Source: a candidate division KSB3 bacterium (GTDB lineage: Bacteria > Moduliflexota > Moduliflexia > Moduliflexales > Moduliflexaceae). From it: 64,000 nucleotides of DNA. The notes under the pieces were generated by a model, which saw only the letters and a program-made list of their open reading frames with translations, had not been told where the DNA came from and ran no database searches. Below are positions 43,681 through 54,669 of the stretch, piece by piece. Both the position numbers and the translations under genes were made by a program. Numbering within the stretch: the stretch's first letter is position 1; the number at the start of each line of letters is the position of its first letter. The stretch is taken from positions 1-64,000 of the forward strand of contig PDSJ01000014.1 in assembly GCA_002748425.1 (NCBI GenBank), read 5' to 3'.

Positions 43681-44853
43681 TCAGAGATACTGATCCGGAT
43701 AATAGACCTTGATTGCCCTGGCTGATGTTGACGACAGCTCATATTCTCCCAGAGATGCCGGCAGAATGACTGATTGACCACAGGGGATGTCGGCGATCTT
43801 CTGACCTTGTGCGTAAATTTCCATCACGCCTTCGTAGGGGATGATGCCGTGAAAGCTGTTGCAGCAGTCTCCTTGTAATGTTTTTCCGTCGACTAAACGA
43901 ATCCGGCTGACGCCGAAATCTTCGGACTCCATACAACGCAGTTCGGCACTGCCGCCATGTTGCTGTATTGTCTGAGCTGTCGGCTGAATGTGAGCGACAA
44001 AGGCGTCGCCTCGCGGAGCATTAAAGTCGATGACATGCAAAGAATCCTCAATGTGTAATTCCCGAGCGTGCCCGTGCGGATCTTTGCGTCCCTGCGCATC
44101 ATATTTTCGGTTCCAGTCCCAGACCCGATAGGTCTTTCCGGTCCGTTTCGGTGCGATTTTTTGAGGCTCAATAAGAGTAACGCCTGCTCCGATCGCATGG
44201 ATCGTACCAGCGTCGATCACGTAGAAATCGCCGCGCGCCACTTCCACAAAGTTCAGATAGCGGGACAAATCTTCATTGTCTTCAATCGCGCTGCGGAAGC
44301 GTTCTTTTGAGACATGCTCTTTGAGTCCGAGAAACAGCCCGCTCCCCGGGCGGGCTTCCAGAATATACCAACTCTCCGGTTTTCCGGCTTCATCGGGCTT
44401 AAGTCCTTCATAGTCATCTGAAGGATGAACCTGAACCGATAAATGGTCATCGGCATCCAGCAGCTTGACCAGGATAGGATTCTGCCCGTCGAATTTTGCT
44501 GCAAGTCTGCTGCCTAAAATCTGTTCCGGGAATAAGTCGAGAAGTTGAATAAAGTTCAAGTTGATCTGTGTTGAATTTATGTTGAAAATAAATTCACAGG
44601 GTGACGCTGGATCAGCGGAAATTTCCCAGGATTCGCCTACCACAGGATACTGTTTTTCTGCAGAAATTGGCAGCCCGTGTTTATACGTCCCGAGAATTTT
44701 ACGTCCGCCCCAGGGAGTGCGCGCAGGCGCAGTGAAATTATCAGGCAGAGGAGTTAACGGTCCCGTCATGTGAGAGGCCAGGCCCTCAAAGAGTCCCTTT
44801 TCATGAAGCCAGTGTTGAATTTCCAGGCTGTCTTTTCCTTGAAATGTGTGCAT
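43681..44853 (-). CDS. manA: Mannose-6-phosphate isomerase, class I (ManA)
   Basis: 390-residue zinc cupin interconverting mannose-6-P and fructose-6-P. Features: WGGRKILGTYKHG with EKQYPVVGESWEISA; the metal-binding LLDADDHLSVQVHPSDDYEGL (His of QVHP); DAGTIHAIGAGVTLIEPQ; and a C-terminal CNSFHGIIPYEG region. The N-terminal 38 residues are atypical, so a start at an internal ATG (MTGPLTPLP, residue 29) is possible. It is 49 bp downstream of the hexokinase gene and probably in one transcript with it, forming a mannose/glucose entry route. Confidence 0.88.
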   Translation of the reverse strand: MHTFQGKDSLEIQHWLHEKGLFEGLASHMTGPLTPLPDNFTAPARTPWGGRKILGTYKHGLPISAEKQYPVVGESWEISADPASPCEFIFNINSTQINLNFIQLLDLFPEQILGSRLAAKFDGQNPILVKLLDADDHLSVQVHPSDDYEGLKPDEAGKPESWYILEARPGSGLFLGLKEHVSKERFRSAIEDNEDLSRYLNFVEVARGDFYVIDAGTIHAIGAGVTLIEPQKIAPKRTGKTYRVWDWNRKYDAQGRKDPHGHARELHIEDSLHVIDFNAPRGDAFVAHIQPTAQTIQQHGGSAELRCMESEDFGVSRIRLVDGKTLQGDCCNSFHGIIPYEGVMEIYAQGQKIADIPCGQSVILPASLGEYELSSTSARAIKVYYPDQYL

Positions 44854-44902
44854 AGACGTTAAAATCCTGATGCATGAATCGTCATGAGGCAGACTTTAGC
44901 CA

Positions 44903-46105
44903 TTAATCGCTCCTGTTACTGCCTGACAATGCTGCTGCAGCACTGCCCAGCAGATTTGCGTGCTCGACTGAGACACAGCTGAAGCTGATATGAGACATTC
45001 CACAGCTTGCTAAAAGTTCCTGCAGTGATTCAGCGACCTGATCTTTATAGTGTGGATCCCCCCAAAACAGCCCTCCTTCTGCGGCAATACAGACGCTGTT
45101 GCACGTATGTGAATCCTGAAAGATACGAATCAGGCCGGTCAGGGCCGCTGCCGTCAACTTTGCAGAACGTGTTAAAATCTGACGAGCCAGTTGACTGTCC
45201 TGGCTGCGCGGATGCTGATCACGATATGCCAGGTCTGCCAGGCCCTTTGAACCACTTTCAGGCTCAAGCCTGCTTTCAGGACACGCGATTTTGAGCAAAT
45301 GCGCGAGATAGACGCCGGAGACCGCTTTTTCAAGACGCTGCTTGCCGGGATTTGTTGAACGAGCGTCGAGCTGGTCGTCGTATTCCGTTAAATGGGGGGG
45401 ATACAGGTTCCCTGACTCTAAATTGACCGGCAGCGCTCCTGTCCATTCGATCTCTCCAGCTAATTTAGGGACCATCTTTCCATCCAGAACCGCGGCCAGG
45501 TTATGGCCGGTACCGACAATAAGTCCGATATGTTCATCTGCCTCTGAGGCCATCAGGCCCGCCAGTGCACTGGCGACGGTATCGTTGATCACACTCACTT
45601 TTGAGCAGCGCACAGGCGTTGCTTGACTTGCCATGTGCTCGAGCAGCAATCGGCCGACTTTGCGGCCGATTGTGTTTTCGACAAAGACTTCTTTGGACCA
45701 GCGGAGCAGCCGCGCGTCGCCGTCAGGCGTAGATGCCGTCGGATAGGAAAAACAATAGCCTAACGGCAGGTCTTGCGGAGGATGGAGCGAGGCGATCAGC
45801 TCACTGAAATTATTCAAAAAACTTTCCCGATCGAGCGTTTCGCCGCGTTTGAGGGGAATAGCGTGCGCCACTGGGCCGCGTTTGATGTGTAATTGTCTAT
45901 TGTCCAAAGAGACCAGAGCAGCCCGTACGTTTGTTCCTCCAAAATCCATAACCAATGCATCTCCCTTCTGCGGGATGTGCTTCAGAGGGATATAGCACGG
46001 CAGGCACGCGATCTCCCGATTGTCATGAGCGAGGCCTTCACGGATTCTCTCGGTTAGTACACTCGCAATGTCAAGCAATTGCTCCTGTCGGATGTCAAAC
46101 GGCAT
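44903..46105 (-). CDS. Hexokinase of the eukaryote-type (HXK) family
   Basis: 400 residues from ATG 46105, behind AGGAGGGAACAC; the open frame runs further to 46192 without support. The adenosine/phosphate-1 motif DFGGTNVRAALV is at residues 54-65. The sugar-binding FSYPTAS motif, the catalytic VINDTVASALAGLMAS and IGLIVGTGHNLAAVLD follow, and the second adenosine motif CIAAEGGLFWG is near the C-terminus. This is the hexokinase_1/hexokinase_2 arrangement of eukaryotes, found in few bacteria, rather than the ROK or Glk type. It likely phosphorylates glucose and mannose ahead of ManA. Confidence 0.87.
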   Translation of the reverse strand: MPFDIRQEQLLDIASVLTERIREGLAHDNREIACLPCYIPLKHIPQKGDALVMDFGGTNVRAALVSLDNRQLHIKRGPVAHAIPLKRGETLDRESFLNNFSELIASLHPPQDLPLGYCFSYPTASTPDGDARLLRWSKEVFVENTIGRKVGRLLLEHMASQATPVRCSKVSVINDTVASALAGLMASEADEHIGLIVGTGHNLAAVLDGKMVPKLAGEIEWTGALPVNLESGNLYPPHLTEYDDQLDARSTNPGKQRLEKAVSGVYLAHLLKIACPESRLEPESGSKGLADLAYRDQHPRSQDSQLARQILTRSAKLTAAALTGLIRIFQDSHTCNSVCIAAEGGLFWGDPHYKDQVAESLQELLASCGMSHISFSCVSVEHANLLGSAAAALSGSNRSD

Positions 46106-46211
46106 GTGTTCCCTCCTGACGCTGCTATAAATTCGTACTGTATCAATTAAGTGAGGAAAAGGGAAAAAGAACGAAGACCGCTTCTCTTGCAAAAAACGGC
46201 CTTCGTTCGTA

Positions 46212-46286
46212 TGGCTCCCCGGGCCGGACTCGAACCAGCGACCAAGTGGTTAACAGCCACTCGCTCTACCACTGAGCTACCGAGGA
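46212..46286 (-). tRNA. tRNA-Asn (anticodon GTT)
   Basis: 75 nt including an encoded CCA. Acceptor TCCTCGG/CCGGGGA (one wobble), D arm GCTC/GAGC, anticodon stem AGTGG/CCACT with loop CTGTTAA (GTT at 34-36) and T arm GGTTCGAGTCC. Encoded CCA contrasts with the tRNA-Leu copies. A TTGACA/TATGAT pair lies upstream but at a 21-bp spacing. Confidence 0.95.
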
Positions 46287-46429
46287 ATCAATATCATTCA
46301 TGATGATGAATCATAGCCTGTTTCGGCCGAGTATTTTGTCAAGACTTTTTCCCCCAAGGGATATTTTTGTTCGGCCGTGTAGAGGCGCAGCCAGACCGTC
46401 TCCCGCACTATCTGGCTGCCTGTCCTGCT

Positions 46430-49400
46430 TTATTCAGCACTCTGAAGCTCTTCGATTTTTTGCTTTGCAATGTCGGCTTCGCGGAAATCCGACGTGATTG
46501 ACAGAGCATTGTTCAACTCGTCGAGGGCTGCTTCCTTGTCTCCCTGTCCAGCGTATGCCATCCCAAGGTGATAGTGAATCGTCGCTTGCATTGGGCTGAG
46601 CGCGATGGCCTGTTGAAATTTCTCGATCGCCGGCGCGTATTCACCGCGTTTATAGTATACCCAGCCGACAGTATCCATGATGGCCGCAGACGGCCGGCTC
46701 TGCTCTGCTTCTTGAGCCAGGCGCAGGGCCTCATCCAGATTTTCGCCTTGATCAGCATAGAGCCAGGCCAGCTGATTTTTGGTCAGAGATGAATCGGGAG
46801 ATGACTCCAGAAGAGCCTTATACTGCGCAATGGCATCGTCAATGTTGCCGGCGTTTTCACTGGCCAGCGCCTGTTGCACGAGAGCGCCCGGATCGTCGGT
46901 ATGTCCTTCCAGATATTTTCCGTAGGCCTCAATGGCTTTTTCCGGTTTCTGCATGTTCTGGTAAAGATTGCCGATCTCTTTGTAGACCGTTGTCAGAGAC
47001 GGATCGGCGTTTAAAATCGATTCTAGTTGGGCGACAGCCTTGTCATAGTCCTGCTGCATGCTGTAAGCTTGTGCCAGAAGGTAGCGCCCGACCGGACTTT
47101 CTTTCACTGTTTTCGAGACGCCAATATCCGTCAGCATGTCAATCGCTTTTCCCTGCCAGCCCCGCGCAGTAAACGTCGCAGCGCTGTTGAACAGAATTGC
47201 AGCTTCGTTGGGAGTCGCGCCATAGTACGAAGAGATGGCCGCATCATCGAACGGCAGGGTTTCGTAAAATCTTCCGGCCTTTTTAAACGCTTTCCGCGCT
47301 TCTTCGCCGTTGTTCTGGCTGATGTGGATATTCCCTAACACAAAGTTGACCATTGGATGGCTCGTTTGTCCAGTAAGCACTTGTTCGCAGTATGTGATCG
47401 CGTCAGCGTCAGCCCCCTGATTTTGCGCGGCGATTGCTGCTCCCAGGCTGGCGGCGTTTTTCTGCGTGTCGAGGGTTAAGAGCTGATCAAACTGCGTGCG
47501 CGCAGCTTCAAAATCTCCATCCATCAGATAGAGCAGCCCCAGGTCAAGTCGTGCCTGTGGAAATTCAGGGTTCTGTTGAACGATATCCTCCATTTCAAAC
47601 GTGGCCTTCTGCAGGTCCCCTTTGAACACATACGCTTGCCCCAGAATATAGCGGGCATTGATATTCTCAGGTGCTGCGTCCAGAATCTGTCCGGCATAAG
47701 AAAGGGCTTTATCATATTGTTTAAGCTGTAGAGCGAGATCGGCGGCATTGAACTGAGCAACCCGCGATTCAGGCTGAAGCTTGAGCGCGTGTTCAAAATG
47801 TTCCAGAGCCTGGACCCTGTTACCGGTCATACGAAATACCCCTGCGATTCCGATATAGGCTTCAGGAACATCGTCTCTGACAGCGAGCACCTGTCGATAC
47901 TGCCGGAGGGCCTGATAATAGTTCCGCTGTATCCCATACAGGTTTCCCAGGCCGAGCAGCGCCGAGAGGTATTCAGGCTGTTTCTTGATAACCGTGAGAA
48001 AGGCTTTTTCAGCCTCTTCGAATTGCTTTTTGGCCGTGTAGGCCCGTCCTAATGTGTCGTAAGACGCCGGATTCTCAGGATCTTGACCTATCGCGCGGGT
48101 TGCGGCCTCGATCGCTTTGTCGAAGTTTCGTTTTCCAAGATGAATGACAGCAAGGGTTGCATCCAGGCTGGGCGCATTCGGTTGAATCGTCCGAATTGTA
48201 TCAATCAGTTCGAGGGATTTATCATATTGGCTGTGTTGCGCGTAGACAGCGCTCATGATATTTAAGATGGTGACGTTATTGGGGTCTTTTTGTAAGGCGA
48301 GCTGGCCATAATCAAGGGTCTCATCAAAACGTTTCATCTCAAAGTTCCACAAGGTCAGATTGATGAGAGACGGCAAATGTTCCGGAATAAAGGTCAGCAC
48401 CTGCTCGAGTTCCTGGAGCGCGCTTTCAGTATCGCCAAGCGCTTTTGAGGTGACAGCTAATTGATAATGCGCCTCTGCCAGATCGTTCTTGAGTGCAATC
48501 GCGTTTTTGAATTCTGTTCTGGCCGTGGTGAGGTCGTGTTTTCCCAGCGCCGAAAGCCCCAGTAATACATGGGCTTCAGCGACATCTTGTCTTTCGAGCA
48601 CAGCCCGTGCTTCAGCTTCAGCCTGTTCGAACTGCCGGCTTTTTGCGTAGATATCGCCTAATCCGAGGTGGGCAGAGAGAAATTCCGGACTCATGTCGAT
48701 CGCTTTTTGCAACGTCTCGATCGCCTTTTCTGTTTCTCCGCTTCCGGCATAGGCACGCCCCAGAATATTATACAGAAATGCACTTTCCTGGCCGTTGTCG
48801 ATCGCGCTTTGGGCCTCACTGACAGCCTTGGCATAATCTCGTGCCCGTAAAAAGGCCATCGCTCGGTTGACCTGAAGAGAAGGCGCGTTCGGCTTCAACT
48901 CTTCTAAAATATCCATCTCTTTCTGGGCCGCTTCGATTTTGTTCGTGCGCAGATACGCAGAACTAAGCAGGTCATGAGCGGCAACGTTGTTCGGATCGAG
49001 TGTGACAACTCGTTGAGCATAGTCAATGGCTGCATCATATTGTTTTTCCTGAAAAAAGACAATCGCCAGGTTTATGAGGGATGGAAGATGCTCCGGATTG
49101 GTCCGCTGTACTTCCTGGAATTGCTCGATCGCCTGTTGAAAGTTCCCCAGTTTGGAGTTGACCAGCCCCAGACTGTAATGAGCTCCGGGAAAATTTTTCG
49201 ACCGAAGCGCGGCAGGTTCGAGCTCATTTTTCGCTTTTTGGTAAATGTCCTTTGCCGAACTGGGGTCTTCTTTTTCAGCCTGAGCTCCTTGCAGCAAATA
49301 TGCCCGCCCTAACATAAAGCGTGCGCTGATTTCTTCCGGAGAGAGCTGTTCCGTATCGTTTGAGTCCGGAAGGACAGCCAGGATGCTCTCAGCCGCTTCA

Positions 49401-50287
49401 ATCGCCTTGTCATATTCGTTGCGAAGCAGATAGCCTTCTCCGATTCCGGCAAGAGCCTGAACGTTGTCACTTTCAATCTCGAGCGCTTTGGAATAGAGTT
49501 CAAAAGCCTTGTCCCGATCGTCATGTTGAAATGCTATAGACGCGAGCGTCGTATAAGCCTGTACGAATGTCTCGTCAATCTCCAATGCCCGCTGAAAAGC
49601 GGCTTGTGCCTCTTCGGGTTTTTCCTGAAGGAAATAGATCTGTCCGAGTAGGGCCTGCGCTTCAGCGTTTTCCGGAACCAGGTCAATGTGTTTGTGAACA
49701 TCTGCCAGGGCAGCCGCAAGGTCTGCCTCAAATTTGTCGGTATCCTCTTCCTGACGGGCCTTTGATGCCTGTGCGGCTTTCACCCTGGCGCGAATCAGAT
49801 AAGCGGCCGCATATTCGGGCTCGATTTCCAGAATATCTTTGACTTCGGCAAGAGCCGGGCTGAAATCGTTACTGCGGGCTCCTTGATTGAAATAGAGTTC
49901 CGCCACACGAGCACGGGCATCTAACATCATTTGACGCTCCGTTTCATCGCCGGGTGCCTTGTCGGTTTTTTTGTATAAGCCGGCAGCCCGAAGCATGTTC
50001 TTATAGCCTTGATCGAAATCCTTCTGATCCAATAAGAGTATACCTAATTGATAATACGCTTTGGCGAATTGAGCGTTTTGCTGTATCGCATTTTTCAACT
50101 CAATAATCGCTTCGTTATCCCGCCCTTTTTCTATGAGCGCCATAGCACTGTTATAATGTTTTAACGCAGACTCTTTGCTTTTTTCTTCTTTACTCTTGCA
50201 GGATGTCATCAAAAACGCTGCGCTCAGAAGAATCAGCAGGACAAGCGTGATCGTCCATATCGACGGCTTTTTTGTCTTGTGTATCAT
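46430..50287 (-). CDS. Giant TPR-repeat lipoprotein (1285 residues)
   Basis: Signal peptide with a clear lipobox (LMTSC, Cys30), then tandem TPR and TPR-like units covering nearly the whole protein, roughly 30 repeats judged from the recurring 34-residue A-Y-x-x-L-G pattern (for example GNFQQAIEQFQEV, DKAIEAATRAIGQDPENPASYDTLGRAY). There is no catalytic domain. It resembles the PEP-CTERM/exopolysaccharide-associated TPR lipoprotein (PrsT-like) class, but no PEP-CTERM, XrtA or EPS genes are in view, so only a scaffold role at the outer or inner membrane is inferred. GGAGG lies seven bases before ATG 50287. Confidence 0.85.
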   Translation of the reverse strand: MIHKTKKPSIWTITLVLLILLSAAFLMTSCKSKEEKSKESALKHYNSAMALIEKGRDNEAIIELKNAIQQNAQFAKAYYQLGILLLDQKDFDQGYKNMLRAAGLYKKTDKAPGDETERQMMLDARARVAELYFNQGARSNDFSPALAEVKDILEIEPEYAAAYLIRARVKAAQASKARQEEDTDKFEADLAAALADVHKHIDLVPENAEAQALLGQIYFLQEKPEEAQAAFQRALEIDETFVQAYTTLASIAFQHDDRDKAFELYSKALEIESDNVQALAGIGEGYLLRNEYDKAIEAAESILAVLPDSNDTEQLSPEEISARFMLGRAYLLQGAQAEKEDPSSAKDIYQKAKNELEPAALRSKNFPGAHYSLGLVNSKLGNFQQAIEQFQEVQRTNPEHLPSLINLAIVFFQEKQYDAAIDYAQRVVTLDPNNVAAHDLLSSAYLRTNKIEAAQKEMDILEELKPNAPSLQVNRAMAFLRARDYAKAVSEAQSAIDNGQESAFLYNILGRAYAGSGETEKAIETLQKAIDMSPEFLSAHLGLGDIYAKSRQFEQAEAEARAVLERQDVAEAHVLLGLSALGKHDLTTARTEFKNAIALKNDLAEAHYQLAVTSKALGDTESALQELEQVLTFIPEHLPSLINLTLWNFEMKRFDETLDYGQLALQKDPNNVTILNIMSAVYAQHSQYDKSLELIDTIRTIQPNAPSLDATLAVIHLGKRNFDKAIEAATRAIGQDPENPASYDTLGRAYTAKKQFEEAEKAFLTVIKKQPEYLSALLGLGNLYGIQRNYYQALRQYRQVLAVRDDVPEAYIGIAGVFRMTGNRVQALEHFEHALKLQPESRVAQFNAADLALQLKQYDKALSYAGQILDAAPENINARYILGQAYVFKGDLQKATFEMEDIVQQNPEFPQARLDLGLLYLMDGDFEAARTQFDQLLTLDTQKNAASLGAAIAAQNQGADADAITYCEQVLTGQTSHPMVNFVLGNIHISQNNGEEARKAFKKAGRFYETLPFDDAAISSYYGATPNEAAILFNSAATFTARGWQGKAIDMLTDIGVSKTVKESPVGRYLLAQAYSMQQDYDKAVAQLESILNADPSLTTVYKEIGNLYQNMQKPEKAIEAYGKYLEGHTDDPGALVQQALASENAGNIDDAIAQYKALLESSPDSSLTKNQLAWLYADQGENLDEALRLAQEAEQSRPSAAIMDTVGWVYYKRGEYAPAIEKFQQAIALSPMQATIHYHLGMAYAGQGDKEAALDELNNALSITSDFREADIAKQKIEELQSAE

Positions 50288-50671
50288 GAGAAATCCTCCC
50301 TCGTATCAAAAAAAAGACTGTTGCTTCGGCTTGCTGAACCGGTTTATACATTATAATAGGCGTTCCTGTCACGATTCTCTTCAGCCTGTCGAACTGAACG
50401 CTTCAGTGTCCGGCAGATCTGATAAGAGAACAACACTATAAAATATAAGTTTCAGCCTTTGTCAAGTCTTTATTCACGTTGGCTGTTTGCTTTTCTCTTC
50501 TGGAAATCGTCTTTCCCCGCTATGTCATTCATCCGCCAGGTCTTATAAGGCGAAGCGTCCGAAATCCGAAAAATGAAAAGCCCTTGTCTGGTCTGTTGCG
50601 TCTGCAGCAGGCCAAAGAAGCGCATGAAATTGCTTGACAAAGCTCGGTTCACAGCTGATTGAGACGTCACT
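50288..50671. other. Divergent intergenic region
   Basis: 384 bp without a gene. It carries the minus-strand promoter listed separately and an imperfect dyad TTCAG...CTGAA at 50380-50398 around CCTGTCGAA, resembling short dispersed palindromes in other genomes. A plus-strand TTGCTG (50331-50336)/TATAAT (50352-50357) pair has a short 15-bp spacer. A plus-strand TTGACA at 50634-50639 lies only 33 bp before the methyltransferase start. Confidence 0.4.
50437..50465 (-). promoter_or_regulatory. Promoter of the giant TPR lipoprotein gene
   Basis: Minus strand: TTGACA (50465-50460), 17 bp, TTTATA (50442-50437), leader of about 140 nt. Confidence 0.6.
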
Positions 50672-52599
<1,928 letters not shown>

Positions 52600-52707
52600 T
52601 ACATAAACAGCCCAGCAGCGAGGCATGAAAAAATCATGGAAATGTACGCCTGCACGGCGAATTTTTTCTGCCCGAAGATGATGGGTCAGGTCTAAGGAGG
52701 AAGAGTT

Positions 52708-53052
52708 TTGTCAGGATTTATCGGGCTCACACAGTTAGTACTCGGTGCTGCAGGCGGAGGAGAAATGCCGCCAGGAGGAGCGCTCGTTCAGTTTGCTCCC
52801 CTGATTATCATTTTTGTGATTTTCTATTTTCTGCTGATTCGTCCACAGCAGAAAAAACAGCAGAAACACCGCGCAATGCTCCAGGCGATTAAGCGTGGAG
52901 ATCGAGTGATTACAACCGGTGGAATATATGGCACGGTTGAAAGCACCGACGAGAAGTCGCTTCAACTGAAAATCGCGAATCAGGTAAAAATTAAACTCTC
53001 AAGAAGCGCTGTTGCGGGCATGCAGCAGAGTGAAAAAAGTGACGAGGAATAG
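52708..53052 (+). CDS. yajC: Preprotein translocase accessory subunit YajC
   Basis: 114 residues. Start TTG 52708 lies 7 bp behind AAGGAGG (52694-52700); no ATG is suitably placed. A Gly-rich N-terminus leads to one TM helix (LIIIFVIFYFLLIRPQQKKQQKH, ~residues 32-54, containing the invariant RPQ-K-K motif). The family signature GDRVITTGGIYGTVE follows at ~residues 68-82. It associates with SecDF and YidC at the inner membrane. Confidence 0.95.
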   Translation: MSGFIGLTQLVLGAAGGGEMPPGGALVQFAPLIIIFVIFYFLLIRPQQKKQQKHRAMLQAIKRGDRVITTGGIYGTVESTDEKSLQLKIANQVKIKLSRSAVAGMQQSEKSDEE

Positions 53053-53064
53053 GATGGTGACCGG

Positions 53065-54615
53065 ATGTTGAAAGGCGATTTAAAGTGGAAAATTCCGTTA
53101 ATTATTGTCTGTGTGTTGTTTTGTGCATGGTATTTGGCCGTAAATTCTATTAATCTCGGCTTAGACCTCCAGGGAGGGCTGCATCTGGTCCTGAAGGTCG
53201 AGACGGACACTGTCATTGTGAACGAGCTGGTGCAGGTAAAGGATTATTTAAGCCGGGAGTTCAAAAAACAGCGTATTCCGTTTGATGCCATGAGTGTTGA
53301 AGCGGATGGCATCTTGAAAATTACGGCGGCTTCTGCGGAAGAACTGCAGAAAATCTCTGAGTATGTTGCCGAAGAATTTCCCCGCTTTGAGAAAAAAGGC
53401 ATTCTGGGGTCCGGAACAGTGTTGAATCTCAGCATGAAAGCCAAAGAAGTGGAAAGCTGGAAAGAAACCGCCATTCAACAGGCGTTACGAACAATCAGGA
53501 ACCGCATCGATGAATTCGGCGTTTCAGAGCCGATGATTCAACGCCAGGGAAAATCCCGTATCATCGTCGAACTCCCTGGGGTGAAAGACCTGCAGCGCGC
53601 GATCGATTTACTGGGAAAAACCGCAGAATTACGTTTTCAATTGGTAAAAGATATTGCCGCAACACAGGAAGAACTTTTAAAGCGTCATGACGGGAAGGTG
53701 CCGAGTGGCTATACAATCCTGTTAAGCGCTCCCGATGCCAACAGCAGTGGCCGTCAGGGAGCCTATCTTGTTGAAAAAGAGGCTCGCGTGACTGGTGCCG
53801 ATTTGCAGGATGCCAGAGTGTCTAAAGACGAACTGAACATGCCGGCAGTCAGTTTTGAGTTTAATCACGACGGTGCCAGAACGTTTGGTAAGTTGACTGA
53901 GGAAAACATCGGCACACCGCTGGCGATCGTCTTGGACGGGACAGTCCAGTCTGCACCGACCATTCAATCCAGAATTACCAGCCGGGGACAGATTACAGGA
54001 AATTTCACCAGCGAAGAAGCGACAGACCTGGCAATTGTGCTGCGCGCCGGCGCTCTGCCAGCTCCGGTGAAAATTCTGGAAAATATCAGTGTTGGTCCGA
54101 GTCTGGGAGAAGATTCGATCGCGGCTGGGAAAAATGCCATTATGCTGGGCGGCCTGTTCGTGATTATCTTCATGTTGCTGTATTATAAAGTCTCCGGCCT
54201 GATCGCCGACTTGGCCCTACTGTTTAATTTTCTGTTTATTATGGGAGTGCTGGCCTATTTCAGAGCGACACTGACATTACCAGGTCTGGCCGGTATTGCC
54301 CTGACGGTCGGGATGGCAGTGGATGCAAATGTGCTGATTTACGAGCGTATTAAAGAAGAGCTGCGTAAGGGGAAAACCCTGCGTTCTGCTGTAGAAAAGG
54401 GTTTCAGTCGTGCTCACCTGACGATTTTGGATGCCAATTTGACGACCTTAATCGCCGCGATCGTTTTGTTCCAGTTCGGAACTGGTCCGGTGAAAGGCTT
54501 TGCCGTGACCCTGAGCATCGGAATTTTTTCAACCTTGTTCACCGCATTGATTCTGTCGAAAGTCATTTTCGACCTGGTGTTGCAGAGTGGAACCGTGAAA
54601 CGACTGAGCATTTGA
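53065..54615 (+). CDS. secD: Protein translocase subunit SecD
   Basis: 516-residue proton-driven accessory subunit of the Sec translocon. TM1 (IPLIIVCVLFCAWYLAVNSINLGLDLQGGLHLVL) carries the family G-L-D-L-x-G-G motif. The periplasmic P1 domain has the RNRIDEFGVSEPMIQRQGKSRIIVELPGV block and the base-head region. The C-terminal five TMs contain GPSLGEDSIAAGKNA and VGMAVDANVLIYERIKEELR, with the conserved Asp needed for proton transfer. It is 12 bp behind yajC and 54 bp ahead of secF. Confidence 0.96.
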   Translation: MLKGDLKWKIPLIIVCVLFCAWYLAVNSINLGLDLQGGLHLVLKVETDTVIVNELVQVKDYLSREFKKQRIPFDAMSVEADGILKITAASAEELQKISEYVAEEFPRFEKKGILGSGTVLNLSMKAKEVESWKETAIQQALRTIRNRIDEFGVSEPMIQRQGKSRIIVELPGVKDLQRAIDLLGKTAELRFQLVKDIAATQEELLKRHDGKVPSGYTILLSAPDANSSGRQGAYLVEKEARVTGADLQDARVSKDELNMPAVSFEFNHDGARTFGKLTEENIGTPLAIVLDGTVQSAPTIQSRITSRGQITGNFTSEEATDLAIVLRAGALPAPVKILENISVGPSLGEDSIAAGKNAIMLGGLFVIIFMLLYYKVSGLIADLALLFNFLFIMGVLAYFRATLTLPGLAGIALTVGMAVDANVLIYERIKEELRKGKTLRSAVEKGFSRAHLTILDANLTTLIAAIVLFQFGTGPVKGFAVTLSIGIFSTLFTALILSKVIFDLVLQSGTVKRLSI

Positions 54616-54669
54616 TCCGGTATACTGGACCTTGAACGGGACGTGAAGAACGCGATAGAGGATAGGACT

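Noticed and set aside
46287..46345. Promoter for tRNA-Asn (TTGACA with TATGAT)
   Set aside because: Spacing is 21 bp, outside the functional range.
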